Translations under genes and position numbers: made by a program
Assembly (NCBI RefSeq): GCF_017916295.1
Contig: NZ_JAFMSS010000007.1
Span: 124,001 to 188,000 of the forward strand
Origin: Rubellimicrobium arenae
Lineage (GTDB): Bacteria; Pseudomonadota; Alphaproteobacteria; Rhodobacterales; Rhodobacteraceae
DNA: 64,000 bases
Reading direction: 5' to 3'
The notes under the pieces: model-generated
Told to the model about the DNA's origin: nothing
Seen by the model: the letters and a program-made list of their open reading frames with translations, nothing else
Database searches by the model: none
Shown here: piece by piece, positions 53,272-61,623 of the stretch
Layout of the letters: each line of letters opens with the position of its first letter
How positions within the stretch are numbered: the stretch's first letter is position 1

Positions 53272-56200
53272 ATGCGCCTCACGCGGCTGCGTCTCAACGG
53301 CTTCAAGAGCTTTGCCGACCCGACGGAGCTGGCCATCGCGCCAGGGCTGACGGGGGTCGTGGGGCCGAACGGGTGCGGCAAGTCGAACCTCCTCGAGGCG
53401 CTGCGCTGGGTCATGGGCGAGACGCGGCCCACGCAGATGCGGGGCAGCGGCATGGAGGACGTGATCTTCGCCGGCACCTCGCGCCGGGGCGCCCGGGCCC
53501 AGGCCGAGGTCGTGCTTGCCTTCGAAAAGGACGGAAAGGAGACGGAGCTGGTCCGCCGCATCACCCGCGACGGGGGCTCGGCCTACCGGCTGGGCGGCAA
53601 GGAGGCCCGGGCCAGGGACATCCAGGTCATGTTCGCGGACGCGGCGTCCGGGGCGCAGTCGCCGGCGCTGGTGCGGCAGGGCCAGATCTCCGAGCTGATC
53701 GGCCAGAAGCCCAACGCTCGCCGTCGTGTGATCGAGGAGGCGGCCGGGGTGGCCGGCCTGCAGGCGCGGCGGGGCGAGGCGTCGCAGCGGCTCAACGCGG
53801 CCGAGGAGAACCTCCGGAAGCTGGGCGAGGTGACGGGGGCGCTGGCCGACCGGCTGAGGGCGCTCGAACGGCAGGCGCGGAACGCGGCACGCTTCCGCGA
53901 GGTCGCGGCGGCGATCCGGGTCGCCGAGGCGCAACTCCTCTGGCGCGCCTACGAGGCGGCCGAAGCCGCTCTTGCGGCGGCGGAGGGCGAGGCCCGCACG
54001 CGCGCGGCGCTGGCAGCCCGGGCAGAGGACGAGGCCTTTGCCGCGGCGGACCGGCGCGCCTCGGCCGAGCAGGTGTTGCCGCCGCTGCGTGCACAGGTGG
54101 CCGAAGCCGCGCAGGAGGTCACCCGTCTTCGCGGCCAGGCCGAGGCGCAGGCCCAGGACGCGCGACGGGCGGCGCAGCGCGTGGCCGAACTGGAAGCCGC
54201 GGCCCGGGACGTGGCCCGCGACGAGGCCCGCGAGACCGGTCTCGGACGTGAAGCGGCGGACACCCTGGCGCGGTTGAGGGCCGAGGCCGCCCGGCTGGAA
54301 TCGGCGGGCGAGGGCGAGGCTGAGGCGCTGGCCCGCGTCGCCGCCGACGCCGAAGCGGCGGGCGAGGCCTTGCGCGACGCCGAAGCCGCCATGGTCGAGG
54401 CCACCGAGGTGGCCGCCCGTCTGACGGCCGAAGTCGAGGCGGCGGTGCGACGGCGGCAGGAGCTGATCCGTGCGCGGGACCGGGCCGTGGCCGAAGCGGC
54501 CCGGGCCGCCTCTGGCGTCGCGGCCGCCGAGGAGGCTCTGAGCCGGGTTGCCGCGCAGGGGGACCAGGCCGCGCAGATGGCCGAGCAGGCCGAGGCGGCG
54601 CTGGCCGCTGCGGACGGCGGTCTGGCCGGGGCCGAGGCCGCGCTCGGGTCCCTGCGCGAACGGGATGCCACGGCCCGCGCCGCGGCGGCCGAAGCTCAGG
54701 CGCGGGCCGCGGGGCTCGCGGCGGAAGCGCGGGCCTTGGCTCGGATGGTGGCGGCGGACGGCTCCCGCAAGGGGCAGGTGGCCGAAGGGCTCCGGATCCC
54801 GGAGGGCCTGGAGGCCGCCGTCGCGGTGGCGCTCGGGCGCGAGATGCGGGCGCCGGTGGTCGAGGACGGCTCGGGGTGGCGGCGGCTGCCGCCCTTCGAG
54901 ACGGCGCCTCCCCTGCCGGGCGGGATGCCAGTGCTGTCGGACCTCGTGGAGGCCCCGCCCGAGCTGGCGCGGCGGCTGTCGCAGGTCGGGCTGGTCGCGG
55001 CCGAGGACGGCGGGCGGCTTTGGCCCCGGCTCGGGCCCGGGCAAAGGCTCGTGTCGCGCGAAGGGGACCTGTGGCGCTGGGACGGCTTCGGGGTGAGTGC
55101 CGCCGATGCCGCGGAGGCGGCTCAGGAGGCCGAGGCGATGCGCCGCGCCGCGCGTCTTCCCTTTCTCGAGGCCGGGGCGGACGACGCGGCCGAGAGGGCC
55201 GAGGAGGCCAAGGCCGCGCAGGAGGATGCGGCCCGGGCCTTGGCGCAGGGGCTGTCCCGGGCCGACGACGCGCGGGCTGCGCGCCGGTCCGCCGAACAGA
55301 AGGCGCAGGACGCCATGCGGGCGGCTGGAAAGGCGGACGCGGACGGGGTCCTCGCGCGGGCCAGGGCCGAGGCCGCACGCGACGCGTTGGTCCGGACCGA
55401 GACAGAGTTGAAGGCCGCCGACGCCAGCCTGGCCGAGGCGGAGGGCCTGTGCGCGAGCCTGCCCGATCCGGCCGCGGCCCGGGCCCGGGCGTCCGAGGCC
55501 AGCGCCCGGGCCTCTGCGGCCCGAGCCACGCTCCTGTCCGCCCGCGCGGCCGACGAGGAGCGGCGGCGCGCGGCGCAGGGACGGGTGCGGCGGCTGTCGG
55601 ACATCGGCCGCGAGGAGGGGCTCTGGAGCGGCCGGCACGAGGCGGCCCTGGCCCGCGCCGAGGATCTGGCAGCCCGCCGCGAGCGGCTGCACGAGGAGAT
55701 CGACGAGGCCCGCGAAGAGCCCGAGCGGATCGCGGCGCGCGCCCTGGACCTCTCGGACGCCCTGGCGCGGGCCGAGGCGGCGCGGCGGGAGGCGGAGGCT
55801 CGCCTGGCGGAGGCCGAGGTCGCGTTGCGGGCCGCCCAGGACGCGGAACGTGCGGCCGAGCGGTCGGCCTCCGCGGCGCGGGAGGTGCGGGCCGGGGCGG
55901 AGGTCGCGCGGTCGGCGGCGGCGGATGCGGCGGCGGCGGCGGCGGTCCGCATCCGGGAGGAGCGGGACCTGACCCCGCGCGAACTGCTCGACACGCTGGG
56001 CGACCCCCGGTCCATCCCGGCCGAAGGCGCCGCGCAGTCCGAGCTCGCCGCCCTTCGCCGCAAGCGCGACGCCATCGGCCCGGTGAACCTGCGCGCCGAG
56101 GAGGACGCCCGCGCCCTGCGCGAGGAGCAGGACGGCCTCCTGCGCGAGAGCGAAGACCTGACCGCCGCGATCGGCGAGCTGCGCAAGGCCTTGGGCGCCC

Positions 56201-56694
56201 TCAATCGCGAAGGGCGGGAGCGGATGCATGGCGCCTTTGCCCGGGTGAACGCCGAGTTCCAGCGCCTGTTCAGGAGCTTGTTCGGCGGCGGCGAGGCGCG
56301 GCTCGCCTGGGTGGACGGCGACGATCCGCTGGAGGCGGGGGTCGAGATCATGGCCCAGCCCCCCGGCAAGACGCTGGGGACCTTGTCGCTCCTGTCAGGG
56401 GGCGAGCAGACGCTGACGGCCCTCGCTCTCATCTTCGCGGTCTTCCTGGTGGCCCCCGCGCCGGTCTGCGTGCTGGACGAGGTGGATGCCCCGCTCGACG
56501 ACGCCAATGTGGGGCGGTTCTGCGACCTGCTGGAAGCGATGACCCGGGAAACGCAGACGCGCTTTCTGGTCATCACTCACCATGCGGTCACGATGGCCCG
56601 GATGGATCGCCTTTACGGCGTCACCATGGCCGAGCGCGGGGTGAGCCAGCTGGTGAGCGTGGACCTGCGCGCCGCCGAGGCGATGGTGGCCTGA
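53272..56694 (+). CDS. smc: Chromosome segregation protein SMC
   Basis: Condensin-type ATPase of 1140 residues that organises and separates the chromosome. The N-terminal Walker A is GVVGPNGCGKSN. Two very Ala/Glu/Arg-rich coiled-coil arms (about 170-490 and 640-900) flank a hinge of about 150 residues. The C-terminal head has the signature LLSGGEQTLTALAL and Walker B APVCVLDEVDAPLDDANV. The ATG at 53272 is where family similarity begins (MRLTRLRLNGFKSFADPTEL). The partner genes scpA and scpB are not in the window. Confidence 0.96.
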   Translation: MRLTRLRLNGFKSFADPTELAIAPGLTGVVGPNGCGKSNLLEALRWVMGETRPTQMRGSGMEDVIFAGTSRRGARAQAEVVLAFEKDGKETELVRRITRDGGSAYRLGGKEARARDIQVMFADAASGAQSPALVRQGQISELIGQKPNARRRVIEEAAGVAGLQARRGEASQRLNAAEENLRKLGEVTGALADRLRALERQARNAARFREVAAAIRVAEAQLLWRAYEAAEAALAAAEGEARTRAALAARAEDEAFAAADRRASAEQVLPPLRAQVAEAAQEVTRLRGQAEAQAQDARRAAQRVAELEAAARDVARDEARETGLGREAADTLARLRAEAARLESAGEGEAEALARVAADAEAAGEALRDAEAAMVEATEVAARLTAEVEAAVRRRQELIRARDRAVAEAARAASGVAAAEEALSRVAAQGDQAAQMAEQAEAALAAADGGLAGAEAALGSLRERDATARAAAAEAQARAAGLAAEARALARMVAADGSRKGQVAEGLRIPEGLEAAVAVALGREMRAPVVEDGSGWRRLPPFETAPPLPGGMPVLSDLVEAPPELARRLSQVGLVAAEDGGRLWPRLGPGQRLVSREGDLWRWDGFGVSAADAAEAAQEAEAMRRAARLPFLEAGADDAAERAEEAKAAQEDAARALAQGLSRADDARAARRSAEQKAQDAMRAAGKADADGVLARARAEAARDALVRTETELKAADASLAEAEGLCASLPDPAAARARASEASARASAARATLLSARAADEERRRAAQGRVRRLSDIGREEGLWSGRHEAALARAEDLAARRERLHEEIDEAREEPERIAARALDLSDALARAEAARREAEARLAEAEVALRAAQDAERAAERSASAAREVRAGAEVARSAAADAAAAAAVRIREERDLTPRELLDTLGDPRSIPAEGAAQSELAALRRKRDAIGPVNLRAEEDARALREEQDGLLRESEDLTAAIGELRKALGALNREGRERMHGAFARVNAEFQRLFRSLFGGGEARLAWVDGDDPLEAGVEIMAQPPGKTLGTLSLLSGGEQTLTALALIFAVFLVAPAPVCVLDEVDAPLDDANVGRFCDLLEAMTRETQTRFLVITHHAVTMARMDRLYGVTMAERGVSQLVSVDLRAAEAMVA

Positions 56695-56810
56695 CAGGGG
56701 CAAATCGTGACATTTCCGTGTCCTCCGGCGGCGGTTCGGCGCGGGGGCGGTGTGCTCTCCGGCGAACGGTGCTATCGTCCCTGTTCAACTTTGCCACCGA
56801 GGACCTTCCG

Positions 56811-57833
56811 ATGCCGCTCGAGACCCCGCTCCACGATCCGCTCGTCGAGGCGTCCTCCGCCTTCGCCGCCGAGCCCGTGGACGGCGTGTCGGTCGTCGTC
56901 CCGATCCACAACGAGGAGGAAAACCTCCTTCGGCTGCATGCCGAGCTGACGCAGGCCCTGGATCGCCTGGGCAAGCCCTACGAGATCATCCTCGTGGACG
57001 ACGGCTCGCGGGATGCCAGCGCCCGGCTGATGGAAGGGATCGCGGCGCGGGACGAACGGGTCAAGCTCATCCTCCTGCGGCGGAACTACGGGCAGACCTC
57101 GGCGCTGCGGGCCGGCATGGACCGGGCGCGCTTTGGCGCGATCGTGACCATCGACGGGGACCTGCAGAACGATCCGGCGGACATCCCGGCGATGATCGCC
57201 AGGCTCGAGGAGGGCTACGATCTCGTGGCCGGGTGGCGGCGCGACCGGCAGGACGCGCAACTGACGCGCAAGCTGCCATCCCGCCTGGCCAACAGCCTGA
57301 TCCGCCGCGTCACCGGCGTGCCGATCCGGGACCTGGGCTGCACGCTCAAGGTGATCCGGCGCCCGTTCCTGTCGGAGCTCGAGCTTTATGGCGACATGCA
57401 CCGTTTCGTCTCGATCCTCATGGTGCAGCGCGGCGCCCGCTGGACCGAGATGCCCACCACGCACCGTCCGCGCATGGCCGGCGTCACCAAGTACGGGCTG
57501 TGGCGGACGGTGGTGGTGCTCCTTGACCTCATCACGCTCAAGTACCTGCTCGACTATTCGGCGCATCCGATGCGGCTGTTCGGGGGGCTTGGCCTGATCG
57601 CGGTGCTGGTGGGCGTCCTGGCCTTCCTGGGCGTGATTGTCATGAAGGTGCTGGGCGGCACGGACATGACGGGCAACCCCCTTCTCATGCTCACGGTGCT
57701 TTCGGGGTTGTCGGCGCTGCAGTTCTTCTCGCTCGGCGTCCTCAGCGAGGTGCTCGTCCGCATCTACTACGGACGCGCGGCGACGCGGACGCATTATTCG
57801 GTGCGGCGCGCCGTCAACCTGGACGAGGACTGA
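56811..57833 (+). CDS. Glycosyltransferase family 2, polyprenyl-phosphate type
   Basis: Membrane-anchored GT2 enzyme of 340 residues like ArnC/DPM1/GtrB, which moves a sugar from a nucleotide to polyprenyl phosphate. The catalytic N-terminal domain has VVVPIHNEEENL, LVDDGSRD and the DGDLQNDP metal site. Two C-terminal transmembrane helices lie at about 255-280 and 290-315. Its 3' end overlaps the LAB_N gene by 40 bases on the opposite strand. Together these resemble parts of lipid A or glycolipid modification systems. Confidence 0.9.
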   Translation: MPLETPLHDPLVEASSAFAAEPVDGVSVVVPIHNEEENLLRLHAELTQALDRLGKPYEIILVDDGSRDASARLMEGIAARDERVKLILLRRNYGQTSALRAGMDRARFGAIVTIDGDLQNDPADIPAMIARLEEGYDLVAGWRRDRQDAQLTRKLPSRLANSLIRRVTGVPIRDLGCTLKVIRRPFLSELELYGDMHRFVSILMVQRGARWTEMPTTHRPRMAGVTKYGLWRTVVVLLDLITLKYLLDYSAHPMRLFGGLGLIAVLVGVLAFLGVIVMKVLGGTDMTGNPLLMLTVLSGLSALQFFSLGVLSEVLVRIYYGRAATRTHYSVRRAVNLDED

Positions 57834-58138
57834 TCCGCGCCGGCCCGCCGGGCGCTTTGGCGGATCAGGGCAAGGTTGCGGACATAGACCAGCAGGCCCA
57901 GGCCTTGCCCCAGGATGAAGACCGGATCGCGCCGATAGAGCGCATAGGCCAGCATCAGCGTGCCCCCGGTGATCGACAGCCACCAGAAGCCGACAGGCAC
58001 GACCGATTCGCCCGCACGCTCGGAATGCCACCATTGCAGGATGAAGCGTCCCCCGAAGAGGACCTGGGCCAGGAAGCCGATCAGCACCCAGGCCAGCTCG
58101 GCCGCGCTGTCCACGTGGAAGAAGGCCAGGAGGTCCAT
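57794..58138 (-). CDS. LAB_N (lipid A biosynthesis N-terminal) domain membrane protein
   Basis: Small inner-membrane protein of 114 residues with three hydrophobic helices and the LAB_N signature (FLAQVLFGGRFILQWWHSE, then VGFWWLSITGGTLMLAYAL). This domain is otherwise fused to LpxB or found alone near polyprenyl-phosphate glycosyltransferases. It is convergent with such a glycosyltransferase, overlapping by 40 bases. It may serve as a small flippase-like partner, which is inference. Confidence 0.87.
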   Translation of the reverse strand: MDLLAFFHVDSAAELAWVLIGFLAQVLFGGRFILQWWHSERAGESVVPVGFWWLSITGGTLMLAYALYRRDPVFILGQGLGLLVYVRNLALIRQSARRAGADQSSSRLTARRTE

Positions 58139-58311
58139 GCCGTGTCCCTTGTTCGAAACCTGGCCCCATGTCCCCCAGCCGGACCGCGGCGTCCACCCCG
58201 TCCGTCATCCTGGGCGGCGCGGCGCGGCATGACCGGGACATCGACTAAACCGCTGGTCGGGGATTCCGTTCGCGTCTAGGCTGATCCGAGGGGAACAGGA
58301 GACGGGGATCG

Positions 58312-60300
58312 ATGGAGGACATGCCCTCCGCGATCGCGGGCATGAGCGGCGGGCCGGACTGGTCCGAGGCCGACCGAATCGCCGCGCTCGATGGCTATGC
58401 CATCTTGGGGACCCCGCCCGAGGCCCTGTTCGACGAGATCGCGCAACTGGCCGCCGACATCTGCGAGGCGCCTGTGGCCATGGTGGGCTTTGTCGCGGCG
58501 GACCGCCACTGGCTCAAGTCCGAGATGGGCGTGGGCGCGCGCGACCTGCCGCTCGAGACCTCGTTCTGCCGGCACGCCATCCGGGAGCGGGGGATCTTCG
58601 TGGTCCCCGACCTGACGCAGGATCCCCGCTTTGCCGACAATCCGTTCGTGACGCATGCCCCGGGGGTCCGGTTCTACGCGGGCGCCCCCATCGAAACGCC
58701 CGAGGGGCTGCCGCTCGGCACCGTCTGCGTCTTCGACATGGAGGCGCGCCCCGACGGACTGTCGGCCCGGCAGGAGCGGATCCTCGCGGCGCTGGCCCGG
58801 CAGGTGATGACCGAGCTGGAGCTGCGCCGCGCCCTGGCCGAACGCGACGCCGAGATCGCCGCCGCCCATGCCCGGGAGGAGGAGCGGCGCGCGGCCGAGC
58901 AGGCGCTCTTGGCGTCCGAGGCGCGGCTCCGGGACCGGACGGCCGAGCTCACCCGCGCGCAGCGCGTGGGACGGATCGGCGGCTTCGAGGTGGACCTCCA
59001 GGACGCCAACCGCAGCCGCTGCTCGCCCGAGTATCTCGCCATCCATGGCCTGCCCCCCGAGGCGTGGAACGAAGGGCACGAGGAATGGGTCGCTCGCCTG
59101 CATCCCGATGACCGCGAGAAGACCGAGCGGATCTTTCTCGACTCCGTGGCCGAGGGCCTGCGCAGCTACGACTTCGAATACCGGATCATCCGCCCGAGCG
59201 ACGGCGCGGTGCGCTGGATCGGGGCCCTGGCCGAAATCGAGCACGACGCCGAGGGACGCCCGCTGCGCCTCGTGGGGGCGCATTCCGACATCACCGCCCG
59301 CAAGGAGGCCGAGGAGGCCATGCGGGCGAGCGAGGCGCGCTACCGCGCCTTCTTCGAACAGGCCGCGGTGGGGGTGGCGCGGGTGTCGCTCGACGGCCGC
59401 TTCCTGGAGGTGAACGATCGCTTCTGTGCGATCTGCGGCCATCGCCGCGAGACCCTGGTCGAGACGGGGTTCCCCGCGATCACCCATCCCGACGACGTGG
59501 CCTCCGACCTTGATCGGCTCGCCGCGCTGATTGCCGGTGAGATCGGCTCCTACACGCTGGAGAAGCGCTACCTGGCCGAGGACGGGCGGGCGGTCTGGGT
59601 GAACCTGTCGGTCGGCCTCGTCCGCAGGCCCGATGGGACGCCCGACCACGTCGTGTCGGTGATCGAGGACATCACCGAGCGCAAGCGCGTCGAGGACAGC
59701 CGCCGGCTCCTCGTGCGCGAGCTGAACCACCGGGTGAAGAACCTGTTCGCCATCGCCGGCGGCATGGTCGCCATGACCGCGCGGAGCACCAAAACCTCGG
59801 TCGAGATGGCGCGGGTCCTGTCGGGCCGCCTGACCGCGCTGGCCAGCGCGCACGACCTGATCCAGGCCGCCGTGGTCGGCGAACTGGGTGGACAGGAGGC
59901 CGTCTGCCTCCGCAAGGTCGCGGCGGCCGTCCTGGCGCCGCACCGGGCCGTAGGGGACCGTCTGTCTCTGGAGGGCCCCGACGTGTCGCTCGGCCCCGGC
60001 GCGGCCACGGGCTTTGCGCTTGTCCTGCACGAACTGGCCACCAATGCTGCGAAGTACGGGGGCTTTTCGGTGCCGGAAGGGCGGTTGGAGCTGGGCTGGG
60101 ACCTGGCGGACGGGACGCTCCGCTTCGACTGGAGCGAGGAGGGCGGTCCCCCCGTCATGGCGCCGCGCCATGCGGGCTTCGGCTCCCGGCTGGCCCGGCT
60201 CACCGTCGAGGATCAGCTTGGCGGGACCCTGGAGCAGGATTGGCGGCCCGAGGGGCTGCGGATCGTGCTGGCTCTCCCGATGGACCACCTGGAGGCCTGA
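58312..60300 (+). CDS. Sensor histidine kinase, GAF-PAS-PAS-HWE
   Basis: Cytosolic sensor kinase of 662 residues without transmembrane segments. GAF domain about 20-165, a short coiled coil, PAS/PAC about 210-330, PAS/PAC about 340-465, then an HWE-type dimerisation/phosphoacceptor region (ELNHRVKNLFAIAGG, His in NHR) and ATPase domain (HELATNAAKYG; WSEEGGP with the W-x-E signature; GFGSRLARL). AGGAG precedes the ATG. No response regulator is adjacent. HWE kinases often respond to light, redox or general stress in alphaproteobacteria. Confidence 0.92.
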   Translation: MEDMPSAIAGMSGGPDWSEADRIAALDGYAILGTPPEALFDEIAQLAADICEAPVAMVGFVAADRHWLKSEMGVGARDLPLETSFCRHAIRERGIFVVPDLTQDPRFADNPFVTHAPGVRFYAGAPIETPEGLPLGTVCVFDMEARPDGLSARQERILAALARQVMTELELRRALAERDAEIAAAHAREEERRAAEQALLASEARLRDRTAELTRAQRVGRIGGFEVDLQDANRSRCSPEYLAIHGLPPEAWNEGHEEWVARLHPDDREKTERIFLDSVAEGLRSYDFEYRIIRPSDGAVRWIGALAEIEHDAEGRPLRLVGAHSDITARKEAEEAMRASEARYRAFFEQAAVGVARVSLDGRFLEVNDRFCAICGHRRETLVETGFPAITHPDDVASDLDRLAALIAGEIGSYTLEKRYLAEDGRAVWVNLSVGLVRRPDGTPDHVVSVIEDITERKRVEDSRRLLVRELNHRVKNLFAIAGGMVAMTARSTKTSVEMARVLSGRLTALASAHDLIQAAVVGELGGQEAVCLRKVAAAVLAPHRAVGDRLSLEGPDVSLGPGAATGFALVLHELATNAAKYGGFSVPEGRLELGWDLADGTLRFDWSEEGGPPVMAPRHAGFGSRLARLTVEDQLGGTLEQDWRPEGLRIVLALPMDHLEA

Positions 60301-60511
60301 CGCGCGGGGCAGGCCCGCCGGCCGTGCCGCCCGACCGGCCTGTTCGGCGCGAACGAGGGCGTTCCCGCGACCGCCTTGCGGGACCGGCCCGCGAACGCGT
60401 CAGGGCTGGACGACTTCTCCATGGGCAGGAAGGCCGCCGAGATTGGCAGGCCCACTTCACTCGGGTCCGAGGTGGAGAGGCATAGAGCAGGAACTGGTGC
60501 ATCGCGGGTGG
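60301..60511. other. Intergenic region after the HWE kinase
   Basis: No gene supported in these 211 bases; a promoter and operator for the polyol operon follow directly. Confidence 0.5.
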
Positions 60512-60539
60512 TTGACAGGACGGTGCCTCTGACGCTAAC
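60512..60539 (+). promoter_or_regulatory. Putative sigma-70 promoter of the polyol operon
   Basis: Perfect -35 TTGACA (60512-60517), 16 bases, then GCTAAC (60534-60539, three of six matches to the -10 consensus). Transcription would begin at about 60546, inside the adjacent inverted repeat. Confidence 0.5.
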
Positions 60540-60543
60540 CGGT

Positions 60544-60576
60544 ATCACAGATGTTGGAGTTGGTCACATTTGTGAT
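60544..60576. promoter_or_regulatory. Inverted-repeat operator of the polyol operon
   Basis: Arms ATCACAGATGT and ACATTTGTGAT match at 10 of 11 positions and are separated by 11 bases. The site overlaps the predicted transcription start and ends 23 bases before the dehydrogenase ATG. The likely binder is the SorC-family regulator encoded at the end of the same operon. Confidence 0.65.
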
Positions 60577-60599
60577 GTGACCGGTGAGGAGATAGAACC

Positions 60600-61619
60600 A
60601 TGCGCGCCATCGTGCTGCACGCCCCGGGGGACATCCGGCTCGAGGAGCGGCAGCGCCCGGTTGCCGGACCGGGCGAGGTCGTGCTTCGCGTCGCCTCGGT
60701 CGGGGTCTGCGGCTCCGACCTGCCGCGGATGCTGGTGAAGGGCGCGCACAAGATGCCCCTGATCACCGGGCACGAGTTCTCGGGCCGGGTCGAAACCCTC
60801 GGGCCGGGCGTGACGGGCTGGGCGCCCGGCGAGCTGGTCGCGGTGGCGCCGCTCCTGCCGTGCCGGGAATGCGACCAGTGCCAGACGGGCAACTTCTCGC
60901 GCTGCCGGAACTACGACTATTTCGGCTCGCGCCGGGACGGAGCCTATGCGGAATGGGTCGCCTCTCCGGTCGAGAACCTCATCAAGGTGCCTCAACACGT
61001 CGATCCGCGCGCGGTGGCGATGACCGACCCCGCCTCGATCGCGCTGCACGCGATCTGGAAGGCCGGCGGCATGACGGTCGGACAGACCGGCGCCGTGGTC
61101 GGCTGCGGGCCCATCGGCCTGTTCGCGATCCAGTGGATGCGGATGATGGGCGCGTCCGACGTCATCGCCGTCGACGTCAGCCCGGAAAAGCTGGCCCTGG
61201 CCGAGGAAGCGGGGGCCTCGATCCGCGTCCTGTCCAAGGACCTGGGCGAGAACAAGGCCCGCGCCAATGTCGTGGTGGAGGCGGTTGGTCTCGACTCGAC
61301 CATCAACGCGGCCATCGGCCTTGCCGCGCCGGGCGGCCATGTCAGCTTCATCGGCATCCCGGTCCCGGACGTGAGCCTGTCGAACGCCACCTTCCAGACC
61401 TTCCTGCGCCAGGAGATCTCGCTCCATGGCTCCTGGAACAGCTTCGGGGCGCCCTTCCCGGGGCCGCAATGGACCACCACCATCGAGAAGTTCGCGACGG
61501 GCGAGCTGAAATGGGAGTTCCTGATCTCGCACGATCTGGATCTGGCCGAGCTGCCAGGGATCTTCGAGCGTTTCGCCAAGCGCGACATCCACTTCTCCAA
61601 GGTCCTTTTCCGTCCGTAA
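60600..61619 (+). CDS. Zinc-dependent alcohol dehydrogenase (polyol/galactitol-1-phosphate dehydrogenase type)
   Basis: MDR-family dehydrogenase of 339 residues that would oxidise a sugar alcohol (or its phosphate) to a ketose. Catalytic zinc ligands Cys37, His58 and Glu59 (GHEFSG) and the four structural-zinc cysteines (88, 91, 94, 102) are present. The NAD motif is VVGCGPIGLFA. GAGGAG lies upstream of the ATG. It is the first gene of an operon with an FGGY kinase four bases downstream and a SorC regulator. The exact polyol is unknown. Confidence 0.9.
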   Translation: MRAIVLHAPGDIRLEERQRPVAGPGEVVLRVASVGVCGSDLPRMLVKGAHKMPLITGHEFSGRVETLGPGVTGWAPGELVAVAPLLPCRECDQCQTGNFSRCRNYDYFGSRRDGAYAEWVASPVENLIKVPQHVDPRAVAMTDPASIALHAIWKAGGMTVGQTGAVVGCGPIGLFAIQWMRMMGASDVIAVDVSPEKLALAEEAGASIRVLSKDLGENKARANVVVEAVGLDSTINAAIGLAAPGGHVSFIGIPVPDVSLSNATFQTFLRQEISLHGSWNSFGAPFPGPQWTTTIEKFATGELKWEFLISHDLDLAELPGIFERFAKRDIHFSKVLFRP

Positions 61620-61623
61620 GGCC

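Noticed and set aside
53078..53350. Plus-strand frame crossing the riboswitch and the smc start
   Set aside because: Runs antisense through the cobalamin aptamer and into smc in another frame; no independent support.
53272..56694. Very long minus-strand open frames opposite smc
   Set aside because: They are a by-product of Ala/Arg/Glu-rich codons with GC third positions; translations show only low-complexity Arg/Pro/Gly sequence.
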